Positions 7,839-15,142 of a stretch of 38,022 nucleotides of DNA are shown piece after piece; positions within the stretch are counted from its first letter, which is position 1; every line of letters starts with the position of its first letter. The notes under the pieces are model-generated. The model did no database searches and was not told the DNA's origin. It saw only the letters and a program-made list of their open reading frames with translations. Both the position numbers and the translations under genes were made by a program. Source of the stretch: Bacteroidota bacterium (GTDB taxonomy: Bacteria; Bacteroidota; Ignavibacteria; SZUA-365; JAADGX01); the NCBI GenBank assembly GCA_027021285.1, contig JALUUP010000326.1, positions 1 through 38,022 on the forward strand. Direction: 5' to 3'.

Positions 7839-10097
7839 TCAAGCTGCGATATCCACCTGGTCGAGCGGCTCGAGCTCCCGATCAAATTCCTTCTTGCATC
7901 CAGGACATTTAAGGAACTCACCTTTACGCTGCGTGAACTTGGAAACCAGGTATGGATGCTGACACGCGGGACAGGCATGCGGCACCGGCTTGTCCCACGA
8001 CACGAAATCACATTGCGGATATTTACTGCAGCCATAGAAGAACCGGCCGCGCCCGGATTTTCGTTCAACGATCTCGCCCTCGTTGCACTTCGGGCAGGCG
8101 ATACCAAGCGTGATCGGTTTTGTGAAACGGCATTCCGGATACGCCGAGCATCCGATGAATTGACCGTAGCGGCTCTGTTTAATGACCAGAGGATTGCCGC
8201 ATTCCGGGCATTTTTCATCCAGCGCAGGAGGCTCCGTACCGGGAAGAGGTTTCGTGTTCTTACATTCCGGGTACTTGCTACAAGCGAGGAACTTACCGTT
8301 TCTCCCCCATCTGATAATCATGCCGCTCCCACATTTCTCACACTTCTCATCGGTCTCTTCGACCAGTGTCGCTTTTTCCACGTCAATGGATTCCAGCAAT
8401 TTGCTGAACGGTCTGTAAAACTCATCAAGCACCTTAACGTAGTCGCGTTCACCCGTTGCAATTGTATCCAGCTCCTGTTCCATCTCAGCGGTGAAGTTGA
8501 CGTTGAATATCTGTTCGAAGTATTTCTGCAAAATCTTATCCACGTCCATTCCCAGTTCCGTGGCATACAGTCGTCGATCTTTTTGTTCCACGTAGCCGCG
8601 ATCCTGAATAGTGGAAACAATGAGCGCGTACGTACTGGGTCTGCCGATTCCAAGAGTATCGAGTTCCTTCACCAGGCTCGATTCGGTGAAGCGCGGCGGG
8701 GGTTTCGTAAAATGCTGATGCGGATTGACATCCGAGGTTTTTACATCCACTCCTTTAGCGACACCGGCTGGAATAAGAGATTCTTCCTCGGCTTCATCTT
8801 CACTCCTTGACTGCGCGGCAAAATCATCATAGACCTGGAGATAGCCGCGAAACTTGTACGTCGAACCAACGGATTTGAACTGGTATTTTCCTGCTTCGGT
8901 AACGACTACGATCTGATCCAAAACAGCCGGCGCCATCTGGCTGGCAATGAACCGGGTCCAGATCAACTCGTACAACGCGTATTGCTCGCGGCTGAGATAC
9001 GGCTTAACTTTCTCCGGTGTATTTTCCAGGGAAGCTGGGCGGATGGCCTCGTGCGCGTCCTGGGCTCGTGCCTTGGATTTAAACACGCGCGGAGATTTCA
9101 GCGCAAATTCCGCTCCGTAAATATCTTTGATAAACGACGATGCCGCTTTCAGCGCTTCCGGCGCAATTCGTGTCGAATCCGTCCGCATATACGTGATTAA
9201 CCCGACCGCGCCCTCAGCCCCAAGCTCGACGCCCTCGTACAACTGTTGGGCCACACGCATGGTTTTTTTTGTTCCAAACCGAAGGCGGGATGACGCCGCT
9301 TGTTGAAGTGAACTCGTCGTAAACGGCGGCGAGGGGTTGCGCTTTACCTCCTTGCGCGTAACATCGCTTATCGTAAATTGTTGCTTACGAATGTCATCGA
9401 CATATTTCCCGACTGTTTTTTCATCCGGGATATCCGCTTTTTTACCTGCAATCTTGACCAGTTTCCCGTGGTACTGTTCCCCGGTCGGGATAGCGAATTC
9501 AGCAGTAATCGACCAATACTCCCTCTGCTTGAAGGCCTGGATCTCGCGCTCACGCTCGCATACCAGGTGCAAGGCGACGGATTGTACGCGGCCGGCCGAC
9601 AATCCCTTGTAAATGGTCTTCCATAAAAACGGGCTGACTTTATACCCAACAAGCCGATCCATCACTCTCCGGGCCTGTTGCGATTGTACGAGCATTTCGT
9701 TGATCGCGCCTGGGCTTTTCATCGCAGCGGTCACGCCCGACTTCGTAATCTCGTTCACAAGGATGCGATGCACGGGTTTTTTCTCTGTCTCCTTGGCTAT
9801 TTCCCGTGCGATATGCCACGCAATCGCTTCGCCTTCGCGGTCCGGGTCGGTCGCAATATATACTGCATCCGCTTTCTTGGCGGATTGCTTCAACTTCTTG
9901 ATGACGTTCCCTTTCCCACGAATTGTCACGTACTTGGGTTTGTACCCGTCCCCGATTTCTACTCCGAGCTCTTTATCAGGAAGGTTCTTGATATGACCGA
10001 CAGAAGCTTCAACGACAAAATCCTTGCCCAGGAATTTCTTCAGTGTTTTTGTCTTCGAGGGAGATTCTACGATAACGAGAGATTTAGATTTTACCAT
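7839..10097 (-). CDS. topA: DNA topoisomerase I (type IA)
   Basis: This 752-residue enzyme relaxes negative supercoils by single-strand passage. The TOPRIM domain begins LVIVESPSKTKTLKKFLG with catalytic Glu11, and the acidic triad lies in ATDPDREGEA (Asp84, Asp86, Glu88). The active-site Tyr303 is in LITYMRTDSTR. The C-terminus (about 589-735) carries four Cys4 zinc ribbons of the form CxxC...C(x)nC (CEKCGSG, CPECGNP, CPKCNEG, CPACQHP). The length is in the usual range for FCB enzymes. It follows smg and precedes xer on the same strand. No clear Shine-Dalgarno precedes the ATG, which is common in this group. Confidence 0.97.
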   Translation of the reverse strand: MVKSKSLVIVESPSKTKTLKKFLGKDFVVEASVGHIKNLPDKELGVEIGDGYKPKYVTIRGKGNVIKKLKQSAKKADAVYIATDPDREGEAIAWHIAREIAKETEKKPVHRILVNEITKSGVTAAMKSPGAINEMLVQSQQARRVMDRLVGYKVSPFLWKTIYKGLSAGRVQSVALHLVCEREREIQAFKQREYWSITAEFAIPTGEQYHGKLVKIAGKKADIPDEKTVGKYVDDIRKQQFTISDVTRKEVKRNPSPPFTTSSLQQAASSRLRFGTKKTMRVAQQLYEGVELGAEGAVGLITYMRTDSTRIAPEALKAASSFIKDIYGAEFALKSPRVFKSKARAQDAHEAIRPASLENTPEKVKPYLSREQYALYELIWTRFIASQMAPAVLDQIVVVTEAGKYQFKSVGSTYKFRGYLQVYDDFAAQSRSEDEAEEESLIPAGVAKGVDVKTSDVNPHQHFTKPPPRFTESSLVKELDTLGIGRPSTYALIVSTIQDRGYVEQKDRRLYATELGMDVDKILQKYFEQIFNVNFTAEMEQELDTIATGERDYVKVLDEFYRPFSKLLESIDVEKATLVEETDEKCEKCGSGMIIRWGRNGKFLACSKYPECKNTKPLPGTEPPALDEKCPECGNPLVIKQSRYGQFIGCSAYPECRFTKPITLGIACPKCNEGEIVERKSGRGRFFYGCSKYPQCDFVSWDKPVPHACPACQHPYLVSKFTQRKGEFLKCPGCKKEFDRELEPLDQVDIAA

Positions 10098-10178
10098 GTA
10101 TGAAAGTGAAATATCAATTGTCGATTTCAGGACAAACCCCGGCTACCGCGAGCCGGTGCTTGTGATGTTTCCACAGCG

Positions 10179-10634
10179 TCAGTGGATAGTATCGTTGGTA
10201 TTCAACATCAGCCTGCTCCCCATCGTATCAACGTCGTCGAGATCAAACAGGATAGACGCAATGATAGATTTCAGGTCTTGTAATGTAACCTTGCTGAATC
10301 CTGCCATCATGATACGATCAATAACCATTTCCAGGTCGTTCTCACCAAGCAGGCCAAGCTCGCGCAACTGAATAAGGTACCCTTGCGCTTCCGGTGTTAT
10401 CACGGATCGTTCTGCTTCATGGAGAACGCGATGGGAATGCGTCTCACCGGGTTCTTCGGCCAAGACATTTTCGCCGAAATTAATCTTATCGAAGAGCCAA
10501 CTGAATGCCGTCCCGATTTCACTCTCCGTGTACCCACTGTCCTGCAGACCGCGAAGGTCGATCTCTCCGAGACGCTTGTTGTTCCGCATCTCGTGAATGA
10601 GATAAACAATGATCTCAATTATTTTTTCTTGCAT
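10179..10634 (-). CDS. smg: Smg/DUF494 family protein
   Basis: A 151-residue cytoplasmic protein that matches the DUF494 (Smg) family by its N-terminus (IIEIIVYLIHEMRNNKR), the central LQDSGYTESEIGTAFSWL segment and the C-terminal LEMVIDRIMM...LKSIIASILFD helices. Its molecular role is not established. The family is typically found near topA-like or dprA genes, and here it lies 81 bases upstream of topA on the same strand. A short GC hairpin (10139-10156) lies in the gap to topA but lacks a proper T-run. Confidence in the family is good; no function is claimed. Confidence 0.85.
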   Translation of the reverse strand: MQEKIIEIIVYLIHEMRNNKRLGEIDLRGLQDSGYTESEIGTAFSWLFDKINFGENVLAEEPGETHSHRVLHEAERSVITPEAQGYLIQLRELGLLGENDLEMVIDRIMMAGFSKVTLQDLKSIIASILFDLDDVDTMGSRLMLNTNDTIH

Positions 10635-10719
10635 GTTGGTTGTTTATTCTTCTCTCGTGATCCTTGTGCAGAATTTATCCGATAAAATGCCGAATGTCAA
10701 GCCCAGTTCTGTTGCACGG

Positions 10720-11136
10720 TTATTTCCGCAATTCTTCCAGGTAGTAATCTTCCCTCGCCTTCATCTTTTTCCGGTCTGGACCGGAGGAGTCGCGCCAGCC
10801 GGCGAGGTGAAGCGTGCCGTGAATAACGAGTCGCAACAGTTCCTCTCTCAATGATACCTTGTACTCACGTGCCTGGCGACGAGCCGTTTCGACACTAATA
10901 ACAATTTCCGCATCCAGCGGTTCTGTTTCCAGGGGAAAAGTAATCACATCCGTGGAATAGTCATGACCCAGAAACTCCCGGTTTATCGCCAGAATAGTGG
11001 CGTCGTCGACCAAGGCAATGGAAATAGCTTCTGCTTCCATGTTTTCACCCCTCAACACACGTTGTACGCCCCGTTGCAGAACATCGGCGCCGATCGGGCC
11101 TGTACGAATTTCAAACCGCACGGGAATGTGGGTCAT
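10720..11136 (-). CDS. ybeY: Endoribonuclease YbeY (rRNA maturation factor)
   Basis: This 138-residue metal-dependent RNase takes part in 16S rRNA 3' end processing and ribosome quality control. The family landmark is present near the C-terminus: HGTLHLAGWRD. Compared with the common HxxxHxxxxxH ligand set, the third ligand is Asp rather than His, a form I associate with Bacteroidota/Chlorobi-type YbeY. The upstream IALVDDATILAINREFLGHDYSTDVITFP block also fits. Its ATG follows directly on the TGA of the upstream gene (TGAATG at 11139-11134), so translation is likely coupled. The following gene is smg, 85 bases on. Confidence 0.9.
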   Translation of the reverse strand: MTHIPVRFEIRTGPIGADVLQRGVQRVLRGENMEAEAISIALVDDATILAINREFLGHDYSTDVITFPLETEPLDAEIVISVETARRQAREYKVSLREELLRLVIHGTLHLAGWRDSSGPDRKKMKAREDYYLEELRK

Positions 11137-11583
11137 TCACGAGATATCGGAGAGTTGATCAGGAAGAATGTCCTCGGTAAGACTTAGCGCCAAACCCGTC
11201 AACATGACCTCGGGTCCGAGACGGGTGAAATCACCCGAGAGCAATTTGCGATCGACATTGGCAAACAGGGAACATCCCGCGCCCTGTTCGACGATTAACC
11301 CGGAAAGCCGTCCTCCATGCTCTCCCACAAACGTCACTTCGCCTAGCGACTCGCTGATGACATACCCCGAGCAGAAATGCAGCTGAAGATGCGCGGTAGG
11401 AGTGTACACGGAAATCAGGTCTCCGGTCATATCCCCGATGAGCGTGTCGGGATGGATCTCGAGCGACAACTCGCGCTGCTCCGCCGTCACCTTGATCCGA
11501 AACATGTTGCCCGTCTTCTGGTATGTCGTTCCCAGAGCCTCGGCGATTTTTTGTACATCCTTTTCTGCAAAACCCATATTCAT
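11137..11583 (-). CDS. Conserved-looking protein of unknown function, first gene of the ybeY-topA-hprK run
   Basis: A 148-residue cytoplasmic protein starting MNMGFAEKDVQKIAEALG and ending TEDILPDQLSDIS, with an alpha/beta pattern, no signal peptide and no recognised motif. It is directly abutted by ybeY (TGAATG), which strongly supports coding. The frame remains open upstream to an ATG at 11703. The 11583 start is preferred because a promoter with a perfect TTGACA lies inside the putative extension (11654-11682), and the extra 40 residues (many Cys, Arg and Lys) look non-conserved. A GAGG lies 11 bases before the start. An anti-sigma-like or ATPase-partner role cannot be inferred; function is unknown. 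Confidence 0.65.
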   Translation of the reverse strand: MNMGFAEKDVQKIAEALGTTYQKTGNMFRIKVTAEQRELSLEIHPDTLIGDMTGDLISVYTPTAHLQLHFCSGYVISESLGEVTFVGEHGGRLSGLIVEQGAGCSLFANVDRKLLSGDFTRLGPEVMLTGLALSLTEDILPDQLSDIS

Positions 11584-11653
11584 AGAAACCCGAACCTCGA
11601 TAATATGACAATCCGCCTCACGCTTCGCGCACCTCCGCTTGAATGCCTTTGGC

Positions 11654-11682
11654 AAAATATAAAGGGACGCCTCCTTTGTCAA
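11654..11682 (-). promoter_or_regulatory. Sigma70-like promoter for the hyp-ybeY-smg-topA-xer-hpf-hprK run
   Basis: On the minus strand a perfect -35 TTGACA (11682-11677) is followed after 17 bases by TATTTT (11659-11654); an alternative -10, TATATT, overlaps it with a 15-base spacer. Transcription would start near 11647, about 64 bases before the preferred ATG at 11583 and inside the longer reading frame, which argues for the shorter start. Confidence 0.5.
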
Positions 11683-11735
11683 TAGCTTTCCACAGAAATG
11701 CATGAACGACTCGCATACCGGTTATTTTGCCTGTG

Positions 11736-11749
11736 AGACAAAATTGTCT
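11736..11749. promoter_or_regulatory. Inverted repeat overlapping the gltX -35 element
   Basis: AGACAA and TTGTCT flank a two-base centre, giving a near-perfect dyad whose right arm is the proposed -35 of gltX. The tiny centre makes a stable RNA hairpin unlikely, so a protein-binding operator is the more natural reading. No regulator is encoded nearby. Confidence 0.3.
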
Positions 11750-11771
11750 ATTTTTTCCCACGAGTTATACT
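11744..11771 (+). promoter_or_regulatory. Candidate promoter for gltX
   Basis: TTGTCT (11744-11749, 4 of 6 matches) and TATACT (11766-11771, 5 of 6) are separated by 16 bases. Transcription would start near 11778, giving a leader of only about 10 bases before the gltX ATG at 11789, consistent with the absence of a Shine-Dalgarno there. Confidence 0.42.
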
Positions 11772-11788
11772 GAAACCGCCAGTTCTCA

Positions 11789-13234
11789 ATGACAAATCAA
11801 CAAACTATCCGCGTTCGTTTCGCTCCCAGCCCAACCGGTTACCTGCACGTCGGCGGCCTGCGAACCGCGCTCTACAACTTTCTCTTTGCCAGAAAACACG
11901 GTGGAACCTTTGTTCTCCGCATTGAGGATACTGACCGCTCGCGTCATGTCGAGGGAGCGATCGAGAACCTGACAGCGACTCTTCGATGGGCGGGGTTGGA
12001 CTTTGATGAAGGGCCGGGAAAAGAAGGAGCCTTCGGCCCATACGTGCAGTCACAAAGACTGGAGTTGTACCGCCAGTACGCAAACGAACTGGTTGATACC
12101 GGGTCAGCCTACCCGTGCTTTTGTTCCCCGGAAGAACTCGACACGATGCGCCAGGCGCAGATGGAACGTAACGAGCGCGTCAGGTACGACCGCCGGTGCC
12201 GTTCTCTTACACCCGAAGAAGTAGATGCCAAAATGGCGGAAGGCACATCGTACGTCATCCGGTTGAAAGTGCCGATGTTCGGGGACGTTGCCGTCAACGA
12301 TATCATCCGGGGCAACGTGACCTTTCAGTTGAATATCCTCGATGACCAGGTGCTCCTGAAATCCGACGGCTTCCCGACGTACCACCTCGCAAACGTGGTG
12401 GACGATCACCACATGCAGATCACGCATATTATCAGAGGTGAGGAATGGTTGCCCAGTGTGCCAAAGCACGTCCTGATTTATCAGGCTCTCGGATGGGAGA
12501 TCCCGCAGTACGCCCATCTTCCTCTCCTGCTCAATCCCGATCGCAGCAAGCTCAGCAAACGACAGGGCGACGTCGCGGTGGAAGATTACCGCGCCAGGGG
12601 ATACCTTCCGGAAGCGCTCGTCAATTATCTTGCGCTTTTGGGTTGGAGTGAATCAAAAGACCGGGAATTTTACTCCATGCCGGAACTTATCGAAGCGTTT
12701 TCGCTGGAGCGGGTCGGTAAATCCGGCGCTGTCTTCGACCTGGAAAAGCTCAATTGGATGAACGGACAGTACTTCAGAAACCTGCCCATTGAACAGAGAA
12801 TGGAGCTCTGTCGGCCATTCCTGGAACCCGCCGGGTATGACATTCGTGACGAAAACCGTTACCGGAAAATCATCGAAGCCCTGACCCCTCGCATTCAAGT
12901 GCCGGTGGAAGCACGGGAAAAAGCCGAGTTCTTTTTCTCAAAACATGTACCGGAAGATGAAACCGCGGATGTGTTTCTCTATTCGGAAAGCGGACAGAAA
13001 GTCGTACATTTACTCCTTGAAAAGCTCAAGGATATCGAAGATGTTACGGCGGAACGATTCTCCGAGATTCTCGCAGACGCAAAATCCACGCTTGGCGTCA
13101 AGGGCAAATACCTTTTTATGCCGGTGCGACTCGCCCTTACCGGCGAAACGCATGGTCCCGAGCTCCCTTTAATCGCTGAAATCCTCGGCAAGGAAGAATG
13201 TCTGAAACGACTCCAGGAGGAATTACGAGCATGA
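11789..13234 (+). CDS. gltX: Glutamyl-tRNA synthetase
   Basis: A class I aminoacyl-tRNA synthetase of 481 residues that charges tRNA with glutamate in the cytoplasm. The HIGH-type motif is PSPTGYLHVGGLRTALYN (about 14-31), with GTFVLRIEDTDRSR following. The KMSKS-type loop is SKLSKRQG (about 252-259), with the GluRS-typical YLPEALVNYLALLGWS after it, and a C-terminal anticodon-binding helical domain follows. Since gatC is also in the window, the organism probably has GatCAB; this GluRS could then be non-discriminating and charge tRNA-Gln too, but that is inference. The gene ends in an ATGA overlap with a 27-codon mini-ORF. Confidence 0.96.
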   Translation: MTNQQTIRVRFAPSPTGYLHVGGLRTALYNFLFARKHGGTFVLRIEDTDRSRHVEGAIENLTATLRWAGLDFDEGPGKEGAFGPYVQSQRLELYRQYANELVDTGSAYPCFCSPEELDTMRQAQMERNERVRYDRRCRSLTPEEVDAKMAEGTSYVIRLKVPMFGDVAVNDIIRGNVTFQLNILDDQVLLKSDGFPTYHLANVVDDHHMQITHIIRGEEWLPSVPKHVLIYQALGWEIPQYAHLPLLLNPDRSKLSKRQGDVAVEDYRARGYLPEALVNYLALLGWSESKDREFYSMPELIEAFSLERVGKSGAVFDLEKLNWMNGQYFRNLPIEQRMELCRPFLEPAGYDIRDENRYRKIIEALTPRIQVPVEAREKAEFFFSKHVPEDETADVFLYSESGQKVVHLLLEKLKDIEDVTAERFSEILADAKSTLGVKGKYLFMPVRLALTGETHGPELPLIAEILGKEECLKRLQEELRA

Positions 13235-13314
13235 CGGTTCCACTCGAACACGAATGTTCTGGTTACACCGAGAGCACAGAATACAATCCCGAAGCAGGGT
13301 CGAAAATAGTATGA
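13231..13314 (+). CDS. 27-codon mini-ORF coupled by ATGA overlaps to both neighbours
   Basis: The ATG at 13231 overlaps the gltX stop (ATGA), and AGGAGG (13215-13220) lies 10 bases upstream inside the end of gltX. The frame reads MTVPLEHECSG to AGSKIV over 27 residues, and its TGA (13312-13314) overlaps the ATG of the next gene (13311) in a second ATGA. The DUF2064 gene has only a weak ribosome site of its own, so translation of this short frame could carry ribosomes from gltX to it. No homology is recognised for the peptide; it may act only as a translational bridge, or be chance. Confidence 0.4.
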   Translation: MTVPLEHECSGYTESTEYNPEAGSKIV

Positions 13315-14024
13315 GTATTGTAAAATCAGACAAGGCACTGATCGTTTTTGCCAAAGCACCGGTACCCGGAAAAGTGAAGACTCGGTTGACACCAGGTATC
13401 CCGCCTGAACACGCCGCGAGGCTATACGAGTGTTTTCTTCTCGATTCCATCCCTTTATACCAAACACTATCCGACGTATCCGTTCTTCTCTATCTCGAAT
13501 CCGAAAGCGATCGCGGGTATTTCGAAGAGCACTTTCCAGACCTACCATGTTACATCCAGGAAGGCGAAACATTGGGAGAACGCATGAAGGGCGCTTTCGA
13601 GACATCTTTCAACGAACAACACCGAAGAGTCATCGTCGTGGGGACCGATCACCCCACTCTCCCCCTGAGGACGATCTCAACGGGATACCAGGTGCTCGAT
13701 GCCTATGACGACGCTATCGTTATCGGACCCAGCGAGGACGGCGGCTACTACGCGCTCGGCATGCGGACGATCCATCCGGAATTGTTCCAGGACATCGAGT
13801 TCAGCACTTCAACCGTGTACGAGGAAACGATGAAACGCATGGTCGATATCGATGTAACCGTTCACGTGCTGCCGAAATGGTATGACGTTGACACGCTCGA
13901 GGACATTGTTCGTCTTCAAAATGATTTGCAGAACCCTGAGTTGAACGGTTCCGTTCTCACTCATACCACTGCCTGCATTCAGGAGCTCGTGGATGCGAGT
14001 TTGCTCAATCCGTCGGATAAGTAG
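13311..14024 (+). CDS. DUF2064 / TIGR04282 family transferase (nucleotidyltransferase-like GT-A fold)
   Basis: A 237-residue protein with the N-terminal signature KALIVFAKAPVPGKVKTRLTP, a GERMKGAFE segment, the VVGTDHPTLPL motif and GPSEDGGYYALGM. These are characteristic of the DUF2064 family (TIGR04282), a CofC-like GT-A fold group often called rSAM/selenodomain-associated transferase or arsenosugar biosynthesis glycosyltransferase. The true donor and acceptor are unknown in most organisms, and no selenium, arsenic or radical-SAM partner is adjacent here. The ATG at 13311 is preferred over one at 13254 because the family motif starts soon after it and it overlaps the stop of the mini-ORF. 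nadD follows 5 bases after its stop. Confidence 0.85.
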   Translation: MSIVKSDKALIVFAKAPVPGKVKTRLTPGIPPEHAARLYECFLLDSIPLYQTLSDVSVLLYLESESDRGYFEEHFPDLPCYIQEGETLGERMKGAFETSFNEQHRRVIVVGTDHPTLPLRTISTGYQVLDAYDDAIVIGPSEDGGYYALGMRTIHPELFQDIEFSTSTVYEETMKRMVDIDVTVHVLPKWYDVDTLEDIVRLQNDLQNPELNGSVLTHTTACIQELVDASLLNPSDK

Positions 14025-14029
14025 TTTCC

Positions 14030-14611
14030 ATGCGCACGGGATTACTCGGCGGTACTTTCGATCCACCCCATACCGGACACCTGATCCTGGCCGAGCACGC
14101 CCGCGTGGAACTCAAGCTCGACAACGTCATATTTGTTCCTAACAGCATTTCCCCTTTCAAAACAACACGGTATATCAGCAACGCCGATATTCGGGCGGAA
14201 ATGGTGCAACTCGCCGTCTCGGATAATCCGTGCTTCAGCACCGAGCTGTTCGAAATCTCGCAACAGGGAATTTCCTATACCGTCGATACCCTTCGCTACC
14301 TCACGGCTAAGCATCCCGCAGATACATTCATCCTTCTCATGGGAGCTGATACTTTTACGGATTTCCCGCATTGGAAGAACCCGGACGAAGTTGTTTCCCT
14401 CGCCCAGATAGCCGTCGGGGTTCGTCCGGGCAGCGCCCACGATTTCTCCTCCCACAAATACCGAAACGACGCGATCTTCCTCCACACTCCTCTCATCGAC
14501 ATTTCTTCGTCGAACATTCGCCAACGCGTTCGGGAGGGCAAATCCATCCAGTACCTTGTCCCCTGGGCGGTGAAGATATTTATTGAAAGTGCCGGTCTGT
14601 ACAGAGGCTGA
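14030..14611 (+). CDS. nadD: Nicotinate-nucleotide adenylyltransferase
   Basis: Makes deamido-NAD from nicotinate mononucleotide and ATP in NAD synthesis. The 193-residue protein has the nucleotidyltransferase HxGH motif in LLGGTFDPPHTGHL (5-18), the substrate-binding FVPNSISPFK, the LLMGADTFTDFPHWKNP block, and the C-terminal ISSSNIRQRVREGKS that binds ATP phosphates. All are as in bacterial NadD. It starts 5 bases after the DUF2064 gene, in the gltX-led transcript. The following 202 bases (14612-14813) hold no gene; they contain stop codons in the frame of the next ORF and no clear terminator. Confidence 0.95.
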   Translation: MRTGLLGGTFDPPHTGHLILAEHARVELKLDNVIFVPNSISPFKTTRYISNADIRAEMVQLAVSDNPCFSTELFEISQQGISYTVDTLRYLTAKHPADTFILLMGADTFTDFPHWKNPDEVVSLAQIAVGVRPGSAHDFSSHKYRNDAIFLHTPLIDISSSNIRQRVREGKSIQYLVPWAVKIFIESAGLYRG

Positions 14612-14813
14612 GAACCCGTTTCCATCGCTTTATCATCCTTACGTGTTCCAAAACGGCGCTTCTTCCTGCGGTTTTTGCAAGCTGCACAAAATATATTCAG
14701 GAATTCAAAGGTATTTCAAGATAAACAACGGAGAATGCTGACGGAATCGATCGTGGCACAGCCTTTGTGACATGGTAATGCGGAAGAAAAAAGTATAGTC
14801 AGAGAGAGGCGAA

Positions 14814-15056
14814 ATGATAACAAAGACGATGACCCCGATGATCCGATACACAATTCCGGAAAGTGGCGGACTTCAAAAGACGAGAGTAAGCCTTGCCAAT
14901 TCACTGGGACAGGAAGTGGACGTTCTCTTCGATGGATTTCAACAACCCGGAAAGTACACTGTCGAATTAGATAAAAACAAATTTCAAAGCGGCTGGTACA
15001 TTCTTCTCCTGGAAGTCAATGGCCAGCGTGATACAAGGACGTTAGCTCTGTTCTAA
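14814..15056 (+). CDS. Stand-alone T9SS C-terminal-domain-like protein
   Basis: An 80-residue protein made almost wholly of one domain resembling the Por/type IX secretion C-terminal sorting domain: IRYTIPESGG, then VSLANSLGQEVDVLFDG (the usual VxLxVYDxLGREV strand), QPGKYTVELDKNKFQSGWY (the usual xxGxYxxxfdxxxLxSGvY) and a final strand TRTLALF. Normally this domain ends a large secreted protein, but here there is no cargo and no signal peptide. An in-frame stop (TAG, 14796) closes the frame just upstream, so it is not simply a mis-called start. A GAGAGG ribosome-like site lies 3-4 bases before the ATG. It could be a decayed remnant of a secreted protein or a functional free domain. An intrinsic terminator follows. 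Confidence 0.6.
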   Translation: MITKTMTPMIRYTIPESGGLQKTRVSLANSLGQEVDVLFDGFQQPGKYTVELDKNKFQSGWYILLLEVNGQRDTRTLALF

Positions 15057-15106
15057 CCAGGGGTCGGATCCCCTGATAATCCAAAAATCCATCTCCTTGC
15101 TGCTGA

Positions 15107-15142
15107 GGGTTACCCGTTAACAACTGGTAACCTTCTTTTTTA
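15107..15142 (+). terminator. Intrinsic terminator after the nadD/CTD-like genes
   Basis: A 7 to 8 bp stem, GGTTACC (15108-15114) paired with GGTAACC (15126-15132), has an 11-base loop and is followed by TTCTTTTTTA. The T-run overlaps the stop codon of the convergent SDR gene. A smaller CAGGGG/CCCCTG hairpin lies just upstream (about 15059-15076) without a T-run. Confidence 0.7.

Noticed and set aside
10139..10156. CCGGCT/AGCCGG hairpin between smg and topA as a terminator
   Set aside because: The 6 bp stem is followed on the minus strand only by GGGTTTGTCC, with no real T-run; topA is likely read through from smg.
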